Source: Paenibacillus sp. PCH8
GTDB taxonomy: Bacteria; Bacillota; Bacilli; Paenibacillales; Paenibacillaceae
NCBI RefSeq assembly: GCF_002968835.1
Contig: NZ_PKQK01000004.1
Coordinates: forward strand, 186,001 to 250,000
Length of the DNA stretch: 64,000 nt
Direction of reading: 5' to 3'
Both the position numbers and the translations under genes were made by a program. Numbering within the stretch: the stretch's first letter is position 1; every line of letters begins with the position of its first letter. The notes beneath the pieces are model-generated. The model searched no databases. It was not told the origin of the DNA and was given only the letters and a program-made list of their open reading frames with translations. Shown here in pieces: positions 16,189-25,534 of this stretch.

Positions 16189-16941
16189 ATGCAAAATAAA
16201 CTCGTTGCTCTGGTCACCGGGGCTAACAAAGGTATCGGTCTACAAATTGCGAAGGATCTGGTGAAACATGGCTTCACTGTTCTAGTCGGATCACGAAGCC
16301 TCGAAAATGGAGAAACCGCATCAAAAAGCATCGGGGCGGATGCGCACGCTCTCCAGCTTGATGTTACGGATCAGGACTCCATCTTTGCTGCAGTAGAGCA
16401 TATACAGAACGAATTTGGTCGTCTCGATGTACTTGTGAACAATGCGGGTATTTCACACGCAGGTAAATCGAGTGATCCTTTTCCAAGCAGTGGCGCGGCC
16501 AGCGGTCTTATGACCATCGCTTCGCTGGAAGACATTCGTGCGGTTTATGAAACGAATGTTTTTGGTGTCATTGCTGTCACTCAGGCCATGTTGCCACTTT
16601 TGCGTGAGGCTCCGGCAGCACGCATCGTCAACATAGGCAGCACCGGAGGGTCCCTTAGTTGGAACTCCATTCCAGAAAACTCGCATCGTGCGATGTTTGG
16701 AGCCTATTCGGCGTCAAAATCGGCAGTTCATGCAGTAACACTTGCCTTTGCCTTTGCGCTTGAATCGACAAATATCAAGGTCAATGCGGCATGTCCAGGC
16801 TTCACCTCGACTGCACTCAATAATTTTGCTGGTACCCGTAGTGTTGAACAAGGAGCACGTGAAGCGGTTCGACTTGCGATGATTGATGCGGACGGTCCAA
16901 CAGGAACGTTCTCAGATGAGGATGGACCCATTGCGTGGTAA
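16189..16941 (+). CDS. SDR family oxidoreductase (classical short-chain dehydrogenase)
   Basis: A 250-residue enzyme of the classical SDR fold. The dinucleotide motif VTGANKGIGLQIA, the stabilising NNAG (VLVNNAGISH), Ser in IVNIGSTGGSLS, the catalytic YSASK (AYSASKSAV) and PGFTST are all present. The NNAG to YSASK spacing and the long SSDPFPSSG insert are like those of carbonyl reductase-type SDRs that act on quinones or ketones. It starts behind AAAAAGGAGATT. Its promoter is shared with the MarR gene, so it is a probable target of that repressor. Confidence 0.9.
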   Translation: MQNKLVALVTGANKGIGLQIAKDLVKHGFTVLVGSRSLENGETASKSIGADAHALQLDVTDQDSIFAAVEHIQNEFGRLDVLVNNAGISHAGKSSDPFPSSGAASGLMTIASLEDIRAVYETNVFGVIAVTQAMLPLLREAPAARIVNIGSTGGSLSWNSIPENSHRAMFGAYSASKSAVHAVTLAFAFALESTNIKVNAACPGFTSTALNNFAGTRSVEQGAREAVRLAMIDADGPTGTFSDEDGPIAW

Positions 16942-16988
16942 TTATATTTTATATAACAATGGTTAACAGCTTTAAGGGGGATTTCATA

Positions 16989-17819
16989 ATGCGTGTTTTT
17001 GTAACAGGAGCAACGGGTTACATCGGTTCTGCTGTCGTACACGAACTCATTGATGCGGGTCATCAGGTCGTTGGTCTAGTGCGTTCAGACAATAGCGCTT
17101 CAAAACTAAAAGAGGTCGGGGCTGAAGCGCACCGCGGCGACATTGACGATCTCGACAGCCTTCGTAGAGGTGCGGCAGCTGTGGATGGGGTCATTCATCT
17201 GGCATTCAATCACGACTTCTCGAATTTCGCAGGGGCACTCACAGCAGATTTGCATGCTGTCGAAGCAATGGGGGGCGCGCTGGAGGGCTCTGGTAAGCCG
17301 TTCGTGATCACCACGCACAATAATGGAGTGGCAGTGGAAAACTTGGTATTATCGCTGGCTGAGCGCGGAGTCCGAACATCGATCATAGAACTTTGTCCTT
17401 CAGTACATGGTGAAGGTGACACCGGATTTGTGCCAAGACTGATCAACATCGCCAAAACGAAGGGCTTATCAGCCTATGTGGAAGATGGGTTCAACCGGTG
17501 GCCGGCTGTACACCGCCTTGACGCTGCATATCTATACCGGCTTGCGTTAGAAAAGGCACCCGCCGGTTCACGACTAAATGGGGTCGCGGATGAAGGAGTT
17601 CCATTTCGAGACATTGCAAGTGTTATCGGTATACACCTGAACGTACCTGTAGTTAGCATTTCACGTGAAGAGGCAGAAGCTCACTTCGGCTTTCTCAGCA
17701 CGCTTGCAGCGCTCGATATTCCGAGATCAAGCGCTGTAACTCAAGAACTTCTGGGATGGCACCCTATGCAACCTGCACTGATCTCCGACCTCGAACAGTC
17801 TCACTATTATAACAACTGA
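16989..17819 (+). CDS. Extended/atypical SDR, NAD-dependent epimerase-like
   Basis: About 276 residues. The N-terminal GATGYIGSAVVHELIDAGHQVVGLVR is the extended-SDR nucleotide motif, then GDIDDLDSL and GVIHLAFNHD. The usual YxxxK is not visible; the region reads ITTHNNGVAVENLV, so the catalytic Tyr is replaced or displaced. Similar Firmicute proteins are annotated as NAD(P)-dependent epimerases or reductases and often follow an SDR and a MarR regulator. ATG 16989 is used (AAGGGGGATTTCATA before it); longer starts back to 16935 lie in a region without a ribosome site. It is presumably cotranscribed with the SDR gene 47 bp upstream. Confidence 0.8.
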   Translation: MRVFVTGATGYIGSAVVHELIDAGHQVVGLVRSDNSASKLKEVGAEAHRGDIDDLDSLRRGAAAVDGVIHLAFNHDFSNFAGALTADLHAVEAMGGALEGSGKPFVITTHNNGVAVENLVLSLAERGVRTSIIELCPSVHGEGDTGFVPRLINIAKTKGLSAYVEDGFNRWPAVHRLDAAYLYRLALEKAPAGSRLNGVADEGVPFRDIASVIGIHLNVPVVSISREEAEAHFGFLSTLAALDIPRSSAVTQELLGWHPMQPALISDLEQSHYYNN

Positions 17820-17823
17820 TTGG

Positions 17824-17865
17824 AATGCTTCCGTAAAACCTAGCCAAGGTACGGGAGCATTTTTC
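17824..17865 (+). terminator. Terminator of the MarR-controlled SDR operon
   Basis: AATGCTTCCGT and ACGGGAGCATT pair across an 18-base loop, followed by TTTTC. One mismatch (T/G) lies in the stem. Confidence 0.7.
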
Positions 17866-17869
17866 TTTT

Positions 17870-18193
17870 ATAAGACAATAATCTTCCCCAATTATTGTAC
17901 AGAAGAGTCAAGTTTAAAATTGTTATTGGAATAACTACTTTCGAGGGATAAGAACTTCTACTGATTACTAATTAAACCTGTACCTGAAAATGGGAATTAC
18001 ATCCTGCAAAAAGCAAGGAGAAGGTGCCTGCTGGCCCGTCTTTTTGCCGATTCATCAAGCTTATCGCATATTCATCGTGTCAATGATTCGTACACAAAGA
18101 ACAATTCACCGATTCAGGAGGATGATTATAGGTCTGTGTTTTTGGGGAAATAGATGAGAATGAATGTGTGATATAAAGGGGCGAAGAAGGCGG
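17870..18193 (+). other. Leader/gap before the OpuC-like transporter, no gene seen
   Basis: No coding frame is credible here. An inverted pair GCAAAAAG (about 18007) and CTTTTTGC (about 18044) flanks a GC-rich centre and could be a terminator-like hairpin in the leader, but pairing is imperfect. The last 20 bases hold the purine-rich ribosome site GGGGCGAAGAAGGCGG before ATG 18194. Confidence 0.4.
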
Positions 18194-19234
18194 ATGATCC
18201 AGTTCGAAAATGTATCCAAACAATATCCTGATGGAACGACTGCATTACGTCAGGTTAATCTCGACATTAACAAGGGAGAATTGTTCGTCATGATTGGTCC
18301 GAGCGGATGTGGCAAAACGACCATGCTCAAAATGATCAATCGCCTGATTGAACGAACAGATGGAACAGTGCGCATTAATGAGCGCCTGATCGATGAATAT
18401 AACATTCACGAATTGCGCTGGAATATTGGATATGTGCTGCAACAGATTGCCCTGTTCCCACATATGACAATTGCCGAGAATATTGCGGTTGTTCCCGAAC
18501 TCAGAAAATGGAAGTCAGAGCAGATCAAGGAACGCGTACATAGTCTGCTGAACATGGTCGGTCTGCATGGGGATACGTACAGCGAGCGTAGACCAGCCGA
18601 GTTATCTGGAGGACAACAGCAGAGAATTGGTGTGTTGCGCGCACTCGCAGCTGATCCCGAGATTGTATTGATGGATGAGCCATTCAGTGCACTTGATCCG
18701 ATGAGTCGGGAGAAATTGCAGGACGACATTCTGGACATCCAGCGTCAGATGAAGAAAACGATTGTATTTGTCACCCATGATATTCAGGAAGCGATGAAAT
18801 TGGGGGATCGGATCTGCATCATGAAGGATGGACAAATTGTACAGGTAGGCACCCCGGAAGAATTGATACAGCAGCCAGCCAATGATTTCGTGCGTGAGTT
18901 TGTCGGAAGGTCAGATGTTGATATAAATAAACAGTCAGTATCTGAAGAAGAGAGCCGAATAAACGGATTACATGTGGGATCAGAGGAAGGACGAAGGGAT
19001 TCAGTGTTTGATCTGGAGTCCATTATGTTACCTCTCGCACCGGGTCATGTGCCCAAATCAGCCAAAACGGCTGTTTCTGTATCCATAACGCTAACCGAAC
19101 TGGTGGATATTATGTCTTCACATGACCACTTGCTGGTTGAGCGTAACCGCCAGATTATCGGTCAGATCAGTCGGGCTGAATTGATGAAATACTGGTCCGC
19201 TCAGTTGCAGGAACGAGGTGATGGACATGAGTAG
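18194..19234 (+). CDS. opuCA: ATP-binding subunit of an osmoprotectant (glycine betaine/choline-type) ABC importer
   Basis: A 346-residue ATPase of the OpuC/ProV class. The Walker A GPSGCGKTT, the signature LSGGQQQRIGVLRAL, the Walker B EIVLMDEPFSALDP and the H-loop HD (FVTHDIQEA) are intact. A C-terminal region of about 100 residues includes the CBS-like segment TLTELVDIMSSHDHLLV and ends IGQISRAELMKYW, as in osmosensing OpuCA-type subunits. ATG 18194 is chosen because GCGAAGAAGGCGG precedes it. The permease/binding protein begins inside the end of this gene. Confidence 0.88.
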   Translation: MIQFENVSKQYPDGTTALRQVNLDINKGELFVMIGPSGCGKTTMLKMINRLIERTDGTVRINERLIDEYNIHELRWNIGYVLQQIALFPHMTIAENIAVVPELRKWKSEQIKERVHSLLNMVGLHGDTYSERRPAELSGGQQQRIGVLRALAADPEIVLMDEPFSALDPMSREKLQDDILDIQRQMKKTIVFVTHDIQEAMKLGDRICIMKDGQIVQVGTPEELIQQPANDFVREFVGRSDVDINKQSVSEEESRINGLHVGSEEGRRDSVFDLESIMLPLAPGHVPKSAKTAVSVSITLTELVDIMSSHDHLLVERNRQIIGQISRAELMKYWSAQLQERGDGHE

Positions 19235-20741
19235 AATCACGGAGGTGTTCAGTGAGCGTAAAGGTCAGCTTTTGTCTGCTCTTCTTGAACATATTCAGAT
19301 CTCATTTATCGCATTGTTCTTTGCGGTCCTGATCGCCATTCCACTGGGCATATACCTGACACGCAAACCAAGAGTAGCGGAGCCAATTATCGGGTTTACA
19401 GCGGTTCTGCAAACCATTCCATCCCTGGCGCTTCTGGGGTTGCTTATCCCGTTATTCGGCATAGGTACATTGCCTGCGATAATCGCATTGGTGGTGTATG
19501 CGTTGCTTCCAGTACTTCGCAACACGTACACAGGTATATCTCAAGTCGATCCTTCCATGGTCGAAGCGGCCAATGCCATGGGCATGAATCGTCGTCAGCG
19601 TCTGATCAGAGTGGAATTGCCACTCGCGATGCCTGTCATCATGGCGGGTATTCGGACTGCGATGGTCCTGATCGTAGGAACGGCGACACTGGCTGCCCTG
19701 ATTGGTGCAGGTGGCTTGGGCGCATTGATCTTACTTGGCATTGATCGGAACGATACCGCATTGATCATCCTTGGAGCGATTCCGGCCGCTTTATTGGCCA
19801 TTTTGTTCGATGTGTTGCTGCGTCAGTTCCAGCGGTTATCCTTCAAGAAAACGCTGATTACACTAGGTTCGCTGGCTCTCATAGCTATACTTGTGATCAC
19901 GATCCCCTTCTTGGCACGGGGAGGACAGAAGGATCTCGTTATTTCCGGCAAACTGGGAGCAGAACCGGAGATTCTTATTAACATGTATAAGTTGCTAATT
20001 GAAAAGGATACAGACCTAACGGTTGAATTAAAGCCGGGACTAGGCAAAACGCCATTTCTCTTCAATGCACTCAAGTCGGGTGATATTGACATCTATCCTG
20101 AATTTACGGGTACTGCCATCTCCGAATTCATGAAGGAAACGGCAGTGAGTACGGATCGCACAGCGGTGTACGAACAGGCAAGAGATGGAATGCTGAGCCA
20201 GTTCAACATGGTGCTGCTGAACCCTATGGATTACAACAATACGTATACGTTGGCCGTTCCAAAGAGCATCGCAGATCAATACAATCTCAAGACCATTTCG
20301 GATCTCAAACCGGTGGAACAGCTGATGAAGGCAGGATTTACGCTGGAATTTTCGGATCGGGAAGACGGTTACCTAGGCATTCAGAAGAAGTATGGGATTG
20401 AATTCCCGAACGTGGCGACTATGGAACCGAAGCTTCGCTATGGTGCTGTTCAACGTGGCGATATCAATCTGGTAGATGCCTACTCCACAGACAGTGAGTT
20501 GAGACAATATGAACTCGTTGTGCTGGAGGATGATCAGGAGTTATTCCCACCGTATCAAGGCGCGCCGATGCTTCGTCAAGAAACGGCAGATCAATATCCA
20601 CAACTGGTTGAGGTGCTGAATCAGCTTGCTGGAAAAATTACGGATGACGAGATGCGTCAGATGAACTTTGACGTGAACGTAAAGGGAGCGAATCCTGAAC
20701 AGGTTGCAGCAGAGTACCTTAAACAGGCTGGATTGCTGTAA
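19227..20741 (+). CDS. Osmoprotectant ABC permease fused to its substrate-binding protein
   Basis: About 504 residues. Residues about 20-225 are the permease with six membrane helices and the coupling loop EAANAMGMNRRQRLIRVELPLAMPVIMAGI. After a membrane helix (ITLGSLALIAILVITIPFL) the rest (about 240-504) is a glycine betaine/choline-binding protein of the OpuAC type (LVISGKLGAEPEILINMYK, GDIDIYPEFTGTAISEF, YGAVQRGDINLVDAYSTD). This is the BusAB/OpuC-fusion plan, where each permease carries its own binder. ATG 19227 follows GAGGTG; the gene overlaps the ATPase gene. The transporter would bring compatible solutes in under osmotic stress. Confidence 0.88.
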   Translation: MSRITEVFSERKGQLLSALLEHIQISFIALFFAVLIAIPLGIYLTRKPRVAEPIIGFTAVLQTIPSLALLGLLIPLFGIGTLPAIIALVVYALLPVLRNTYTGISQVDPSMVEAANAMGMNRRQRLIRVELPLAMPVIMAGIRTAMVLIVGTATLAALIGAGGLGALILLGIDRNDTALIILGAIPAALLAILFDVLLRQFQRLSFKKTLITLGSLALIAILVITIPFLARGGQKDLVISGKLGAEPEILINMYKLLIEKDTDLTVELKPGLGKTPFLFNALKSGDIDIYPEFTGTAISEFMKETAVSTDRTAVYEQARDGMLSQFNMVLLNPMDYNNTYTLAVPKSIADQYNLKTISDLKPVEQLMKAGFTLEFSDREDGYLGIQKKYGIEFPNVATMEPKLRYGAVQRGDINLVDAYSTDSELRQYELVVLEDDQELFPPYQGAPMLRQETADQYPQLVEVLNQLAGKITDDEMRQMNFDVNVKGANPEQVAAEYLKQAGLL

Positions 20742-20788
20742 CTTCAGGCATCCCTGCAATAGATGTACCAAAAGGATGAGGAGGAACC

Positions 20789-22138
20789 ATGATGACACAA
20801 GAAACGTATGACTTGATTGCGATTGGTACAGGAAGTGCGGCAAGCTCTGTAATCACCCGTTGCGCTGAAGCTGGCTGGAGAGTTGCTGTAATTGATGAAC
20901 GTGAGTTCGGCGGAACGTGTGCACTGCGTGGCTGTGATCCCAAGAAAGTGCTGGCCGGAGCCGCGGAGCTGATTGACTGGAATGAACGGATGCAAGGGAA
21001 AGGAATTCAGGGACAGGCGACCATCAACTGGTCTGAACTTATGGCCTTTAAACGCACCTTTACCGAGAGCATACCTAGAGCAAGTGAAGATCAATTCAAA
21101 CAGGCCGGAATGGATACGTTCCATGGTAAAGCTTCATTTGTCGATGAAAATCATATTCAAGTGGGAGAAGAAGTGCTCCATGGCAAACACATCCTGATTG
21201 CTACCGGTGCAAGACCTGCGCCACTTGAGATTGAGGGCTCAGAGCATCTTATATATAGTGATGACTTTCTGGATCTGGAACAGCTGCCGGATCGTTTAGT
21301 TCTGGTAGGCGGTGGATACATTGCATTTGAGTTTGCGCATATTGCGGCCAGAGCCGGGACGGAAGTTCATATCCTGCATCGGAGTGAGCAACCTCTGAAG
21401 TCGTTTGATGCGGAGCTTGTAGAATCATTGTTGCATAAATCAAAAGAGATCGGCATTCATGTTCACTTGAACGCGAAGGTGAAGTCCATACGGCAAGAGG
21501 GGAACGCCTATGTCGTTCATGGCACACGTAATGGTGCAGAACACCAGTGGCAGTGCGGACTTGTCGTTCATGGAGCGGGGCGTGTTCCTAATGTGGATGG
21601 GCTGGAATTGGAGAAAGCCAACGTCAGCTACAGCAAAAAGGGGATTACGGTGAACGAGTACTTACAAAGTGAAAGTAATCCGAGAGTGTATGCTGCTGGC
21701 GATGTAACTGATACAAAAGGGTTGCCTTTAACCCCGTTAGCAGGTCAGGAATCCCGGGCTGTATCGTTCAATTTGTTGGAGGGAAATCAACACAAACCAA
21801 ATTATAAAGTGATGCCTTCCATTGTGTTTACTGTCCCTGCCCTTGGAGCTGTAGGTATGAGCACGGAACAAGCCAAGAAGGATGGCTACGAGGTGCAGGT
21901 AAATGATATGTCGAAATGGTATACTTACAAGCGAACTCATGAAAAATTTGCCATGGCCAAAGTGGTGATCGACAAATCAACCGGACGTATTCTGGGTGCG
22001 CATGTGCTCGGGAGCAAAACAGAAGAATTGATCAACCTTTTTGCAATGGCGATTCAGTTCAATCTGACTATCGATCAGTTAAACACCATGAATTTTGCAT
22101 ATCCTACTGCTGCATCGGACCTGGGTTCTTTAATTTAG
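20789..22138 (+). CDS. FAD-dependent pyridine nucleotide-disulfide oxidoreductase
   Basis: A 449-residue flavoprotein with the FAD motif AIGTGSAASSV, a redox-active pair in GGTCALRGCDPKKVL, the NAD motif LVLVGGGYIAFEFAHIAARAGTEV and the FAD-binding VYAAGDVTDTKGLPLTPLAGQE. The C-terminal interface has FAYPTAASDL, so the active-site His of glutathione and mercuric reductases is replaced by Tyr, and the redox loop reads CALRGCDP, not CVNVGCVP. This fits the merA/gor-like NAD(P)/FAD group without known substrate. RBS GAGGAGG. It lies 48 bp after the osmolyte permease and before DUF1349, so it may be in the same transcript. Confidence 0.87.
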   Translation: MMTQETYDLIAIGTGSAASSVITRCAEAGWRVAVIDEREFGGTCALRGCDPKKVLAGAAELIDWNERMQGKGIQGQATINWSELMAFKRTFTESIPRASEDQFKQAGMDTFHGKASFVDENHIQVGEEVLHGKHILIATGARPAPLEIEGSEHLIYSDDFLDLEQLPDRLVLVGGGYIAFEFAHIAARAGTEVHILHRSEQPLKSFDAELVESLLHKSKEIGIHVHLNAKVKSIRQEGNAYVVHGTRNGAEHQWQCGLVVHGAGRVPNVDGLELEKANVSYSKKGITVNEYLQSESNPRVYAAGDVTDTKGLPLTPLAGQESRAVSFNLLEGNQHKPNYKVMPSIVFTVPALGAVGMSTEQAKKDGYEVQVNDMSKWYTYKRTHEKFAMAKVVIDKSTGRILGAHVLGSKTEELINLFAMAIQFNLTIDQLNTMNFAYPTAASDLGSLI

Positions 22139-22185
22139 AAGAGATTGAACTCCCGCAGGGGATTCAAGGAAGGATGAGTATAACA

Positions 22186-22794
22186 ATGTCATCGAATTTT
22201 CTTGGGCTTCATGAAGGCCAGTGGACTACCGAACCTATGGCTACGCGGATGAATGGGGATCATTTGATCGTGGAGGCGAAGGAAGGCAGTGACTTCTGGG
22301 AGAAGACATTCTATGGTTTCTGTCATCGGAATGGACATGCCATGCTTGCTCCATGGGACGGAAGTGAAGCGATTGAAGTGTCGTTCGATCTAAGTTCGTT
22401 CACCGAATTATACGATCAGGCGGGATTGATGTTATGGCACGGAGAGCATCAGTGGATTAAGGCAGGGGTTGAAGTGAATGATGGCGTAGCTCATGTTGGA
22501 GCCGTTGTGACGGATACGTACTCCGATTGGTCACTCTCTCCTGTACCAGAGTGGGGTGGACGAATCGTAACGATCAGAGCTTCTTACAGCGAAGAATCCG
22601 TCGTCATTCGTGCTCGCACGGATGAGCACCCTTGGCGAACGATTCGGGTTGCCCGGTTTGCCTATCCGACGAACAAGCATGCAGGTCCGTTTTTGTGTTC
22701 ACCCAAGCGGGCAGGGTTCGAGGTCGCATTTACCAAGTGGAGATTCACGGCACCTGATGTAGATTTGCACACCGACCCTCCAATTATTGACTAG
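22186..22794 (+). CDS. DUF1349 domain protein (concanavalin-like beta sandwich)
   Basis: About 202 residues of a single DUF1349 domain: LIVEAKEGSDFWEKTFYGF, FTELYDQAGLMLWHGEHQWIKAGVEVNDGVAHVGAVVT, and PFLCSPKRAGFEVAFTKWRF at the end. The family has a lectin-like beta-sandwich fold and occurs in fungi and bacteria; no catalytic role is established. ATG 22186 is preferred because AAGGAAGG sits too close to ATG 22174. The start follows the oxidoreductase by 47 bp, and a terminator follows. Confidence 0.82.
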   Translation: MSSNFLGLHEGQWTTEPMATRMNGDHLIVEAKEGSDFWEKTFYGFCHRNGHAMLAPWDGSEAIEVSFDLSSFTELYDQAGLMLWHGEHQWIKAGVEVNDGVAHVGAVVTDTYSDWSLSPVPEWGGRIVTIRASYSEESVVIRARTDEHPWRTIRVARFAYPTNKHAGPFLCSPKRAGFEVAFTKWRFTAPDVDLHTDPPIID

Positions 22795-22883
22795 CGCAAG
22801 CAGGTGGGGAACCAAGCAACCTCATACCTGAAACAAATCAACGAAGAAACAGGAGCAAGGTATAGAAAGCAAATCAGCATGAA

Positions 22884-22921
22884 TAAGCAAGTCTTCCATT
22901 AGGGAGGACTTGCTTATTTTA
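22884..22921 (+). terminator. Terminator after the DUF1349 gene
   Basis: AATAAGCAAGTCTTCC pairs with GGGAGGACTTGCTTATT around ATTA. The right arm ends in TATTTT, so function toward plus is likely. Confidence 0.65.
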
Positions 22922-23014
22922 GTGTGATCTTATGTGATTTGGTGATGTGAAGCTAAAGGCATAACATAGTATGTCTATACAGGGATGAATAGCTCATGCT
23001 TAACGTAACCCGGA

Positions 23015-23494
23015 TTACTTTTGCTCCGCATTTATAGCATCGGGCTTGGTGTTGTCACCTTTTTCATCATCAGCATCCTCATTGGACTCATTCAACTCAC
23101 GCATGCGTTCCTCGTAATCATCCAGGAACCATAACGGGTCCATGTTGTCTTCTTCACCGTTGTAATTGATCACGATCTCCTCGCCAGCCTTGATATCTGT
23201 ATACGCATAGAAGTCAAAGGTATGGTTCTCAAAGTTAATATCATAGGTAGCGTTTGGTTCATAGGAGTGGTTGATGAGGCTGCCGTATCCGAGCAGTATA
23301 GCGGTATGATTCACACCATATTCGAACACGTAATCCTCCAGAATCGTTTTTTCAACATGTTCATGATCTTCATTCGGATAAGGCACAACAGGTGCCTGAT
23401 GGATAAGCGTGCCTTTGGCAATATCTACGGTAGCAAATACCCCGCGGTTAAATTCACCACCATCGCCCAACTTGGATTGTTTCACTTCAATCAT
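23015..23494 (-). CDS. SET domain protein
   Basis: About 159 residues of a SET fold. IEVKQSKLGDGGEFNRGVFATVDIAKGTLI is the SET start, GYGSLINHSYEPNATYDI is the NHSxxPN S-adenosylmethionine pocket, and IKAGEEIVINYNGEE is the GEEIxxxY catalytic end. The C-terminus is an acidic tail (ESNEDADDEKGD). Such small bacterial SET proteins methylate lysine residues; the target is unknown. ATG 23494 is used because AGGTGA lies 6 bases before it; an in-frame ATG 63 codon-bases upstream lacks one. Confidence 0.85.
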   Translation of the reverse strand: MIEVKQSKLGDGGEFNRGVFATVDIAKGTLIHQAPVVPYPNEDHEHVEKTILEDYVFEYGVNHTAILLGYGSLINHSYEPNATYDINFENHTFDFYAYTDIKAGEEIVINYNGEEDNMDPLWFLDDYEERMRELNESNEDADDEKGDNTKPDAINAEQK

Positions 23495-23623
23495 AATATT
23501 CACCTGATGCTCTGCTGAGAGCTCCGTTCTATATAGTAGTAAGTCGTTTAAGGCCAAATTTTACCCCATACTTTCATATAAGGCAAATTTCAGCCAAAAA
23601 GGTGGAATATTTTTAATATGGCG

Positions 23624-23653
23624 TTGAGTTGTACAGGAGATAACGCTTATAAT
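23624..23653 (+). promoter_or_regulatory. Sigma-A promoter of the ABC-F gene
   Basis: TTGAGT (23624-23629), 18 bp, TATAAT (23648-23653). Transcription should begin near 23660, leaving only about 30 bases of leader, so no attenuation device like those of antibiotic-resistance ABC-F genes is visible. Confidence 0.65.
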
Positions 23654-23691
23654 ATACAAAGAATTAAGTCTATATAGAAAAGGTGTCATGA

Positions 23692-25248
23692 ATGAGCATA
23701 CTAAATGTAGAAAAATTAAGTCACGGTTTTGGTGACCGTGCTATCTTTAACAACGTTTCATTCCGCCTGTTGAAAGGCGAACATATTGGTCTGATCGGGG
23801 CCAATGGTGAGGGTAAATCCACCTTCATGAACATTATTACGGGCAAGCTTCAACCGGATGAAGGCAGGGTGGAGTGGTCCAAACGGATGCGTGTCGGTTA
23901 TCTGGATCAGCACGCGGTATTGAACAAAGGACAATCCATTCGTGACATACTTCGCGGTGCGTTCCAGTATCTGTTTGACATGGAACAGGAAATGAATGAT
24001 ATGTATGGCAAAATGGGCGATGTGACGCCGGAGGAGCTTGAACAACTCCTTGAAGATGTAGGTACGATTCAGGATACGCTGACCAATCAGGATTTCTACA
24101 TGATCGATGCCAAAGTGGACGAAACCGCACGCGGTCTCGGTCTGACAGATATCGGTCTGGATAAAGACGTTAATGACCTGAGTGGTGGACAGCGAACGAA
24201 AGTATTGCTTGCCAAGCTTTTGCTGGAAAAACCCGATATTTTGTTACTCGATGAGCCGACGAACTATTTGGATGAAACGCATATTGAATGGTTGAAACGT
24301 TATTTGCAGGAATATGAGAATGCATTTATCCTCATTTCTCATGATATTCCGTTCCTGAATAATGTTATCAACTTGATCTATCACATGGAGAACCAGGATC
24401 TGACTCGCTATGTTGGCGATTATGATCATTTCCAGGAAGTGCATGAGATGAGAAAACAGCAACTGGAGTCGGCTTACAAACGCCAACAACAAGAGATTGC
24501 TGGCCTCAAAGATTTTGTAGCACGGAACAAAGCGAGTGTGGCTACACGAAACATGGCGATGTCCAGACAGAAGAAACTCGACAAGATGGATGTGATCGAG
24601 ATTGCCAAAGAGAAGCCAAAACCGCAATTCAACTTCCGTGATGCGAGAACATCAGGCAAGCTCATTTTCGAAGCCAAAGGCCTTGTGATTGGTTATAATG
24701 AACCGTTGTCCAGAGCATTGGATCTGCGTATGGAGCGGGGACAGAAGATTGCACTCGTTGGTGCGAACGGAATCGGTAAAACAACGCTGATGCGCAGCAT
24801 CTTGGGTGAGATTCAGGCATTGGAAGGCACTGTTCAACGTGGTGAACACTTGGAGATTGGATACTTCCAGCAAGAGATGAAGGATGCCAACTATAACACG
24901 TGTATCGAAGAGATCTGGAAAGAGTTCCCTTCGTACACCCAGTTTGAGGTGCGTGCAGCACTTGCGAAATGTGGATTGACCACTAAGCACATTGAGAGCA
25001 AAGTTGCTGTACTGAGTGGTGGCGAGAAAGCCAAAGTGCGTCTCTGTAAACTGATCAACAACGAAACCAACCTGCTTGTACTCGATGAGCCGACGAACCA
25101 TCTGGACGTAGATGCCAAGGAAGAGTTGAAACGTGCACTCCAAGCTTACAAAGGCAGCATTCTGTTGATTTCGCATGAACCGGAATTCTACCGTGATGTG
25201 GTTACGGAGACATGGAACTGTGAGTCATGGACAACGAAGGTATTCTAA
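23692..25248 (+). CDS. ABC-F family ATPase (YkpA/YbiT-like)
   Basis: A 518-residue soluble twin-ATPase that acts on the ribosome. Domain 1 has Walker A GANGEGKST, signature LSGGQRTKVLLAKLLL and Walker B ILLLDEPTNYLD; domain 2 has GANGIGKTT, LSGGEKAKVRLCKL and LLVLDEPTNHLD. The linker (about 240-300) is the charged P-site interaction motif (HEMRKQQLESAYKRQQQEIAGLKDF). It has no membrane part. It resembles B. subtilis YkpA, a housekeeping type, more than an antibiotic-resistance type. It has its own promoter and terminator. Confidence 0.92.
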   Translation: MSILNVEKLSHGFGDRAIFNNVSFRLLKGEHIGLIGANGEGKSTFMNIITGKLQPDEGRVEWSKRMRVGYLDQHAVLNKGQSIRDILRGAFQYLFDMEQEMNDMYGKMGDVTPEELEQLLEDVGTIQDTLTNQDFYMIDAKVDETARGLGLTDIGLDKDVNDLSGGQRTKVLLAKLLLEKPDILLLDEPTNYLDETHIEWLKRYLQEYENAFILISHDIPFLNNVINLIYHMENQDLTRYVGDYDHFQEVHEMRKQQLESAYKRQQQEIAGLKDFVARNKASVATRNMAMSRQKKLDKMDVIEIAKEKPKPQFNFRDARTSGKLIFEAKGLVIGYNEPLSRALDLRMERGQKIALVGANGIGKTTLMRSILGEIQALEGTVQRGEHLEIGYFQQEMKDANYNTCIEEIWKEFPSYTQFEVRAALAKCGLTTKHIESKVAVLSGGEKAKVRLCKLINNETNLLVLDEPTNHLDVDAKEELKRALQAYKGSILLISHEPEFYRDVVTETWNCESWTTKVF

Positions 25249-25261
25249 ACGTAAGATGAGT

Positions 25262-25341
25262 GAGCTTGCGAACAAGCTCGATTGGTGATAAAAAGGCGCG
25301 TATTTTTACTTGCGAAGCAGGTGGAATGCGCGCCTTTTTTT
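25262..25341 (+). terminator. Hairpin pair and terminator after the ABC-F gene
   Basis: A small perfect hairpin GAGCTTG-CGAA-CAAGCTC (25262-25279) is followed by a larger one whose arms are AAAAGGCGCG and GCGCGCCTTTTTTT (25291-25341). The T-run makes the second a true terminator. Confidence 0.75.
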
Positions 25342-25534
25342 GCATGGTTACGGCGAAAAATGTCCGAGCTGAATTAGTGGTTGACAGCGTCAATGAGGCA
25401 ATCATATAATTCAGGAAAGCACTTACATTTACATATTAGAAACCTGTTTTACTGCATAGGGGCAAACAAGACACGGCATTCCGAATGGTCGACATCGTTG
25501 CACTTAGAAGGGAAGACGGGTCTTTTTATGCGCT

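Noticed and set aside
18000..18060. Possible riboswitch in the leader of the OpuC-like operon
   Set aside because: Only GCAAAAAG/CTTTTTGC pairing is seen; no known aptamer core could be placed.
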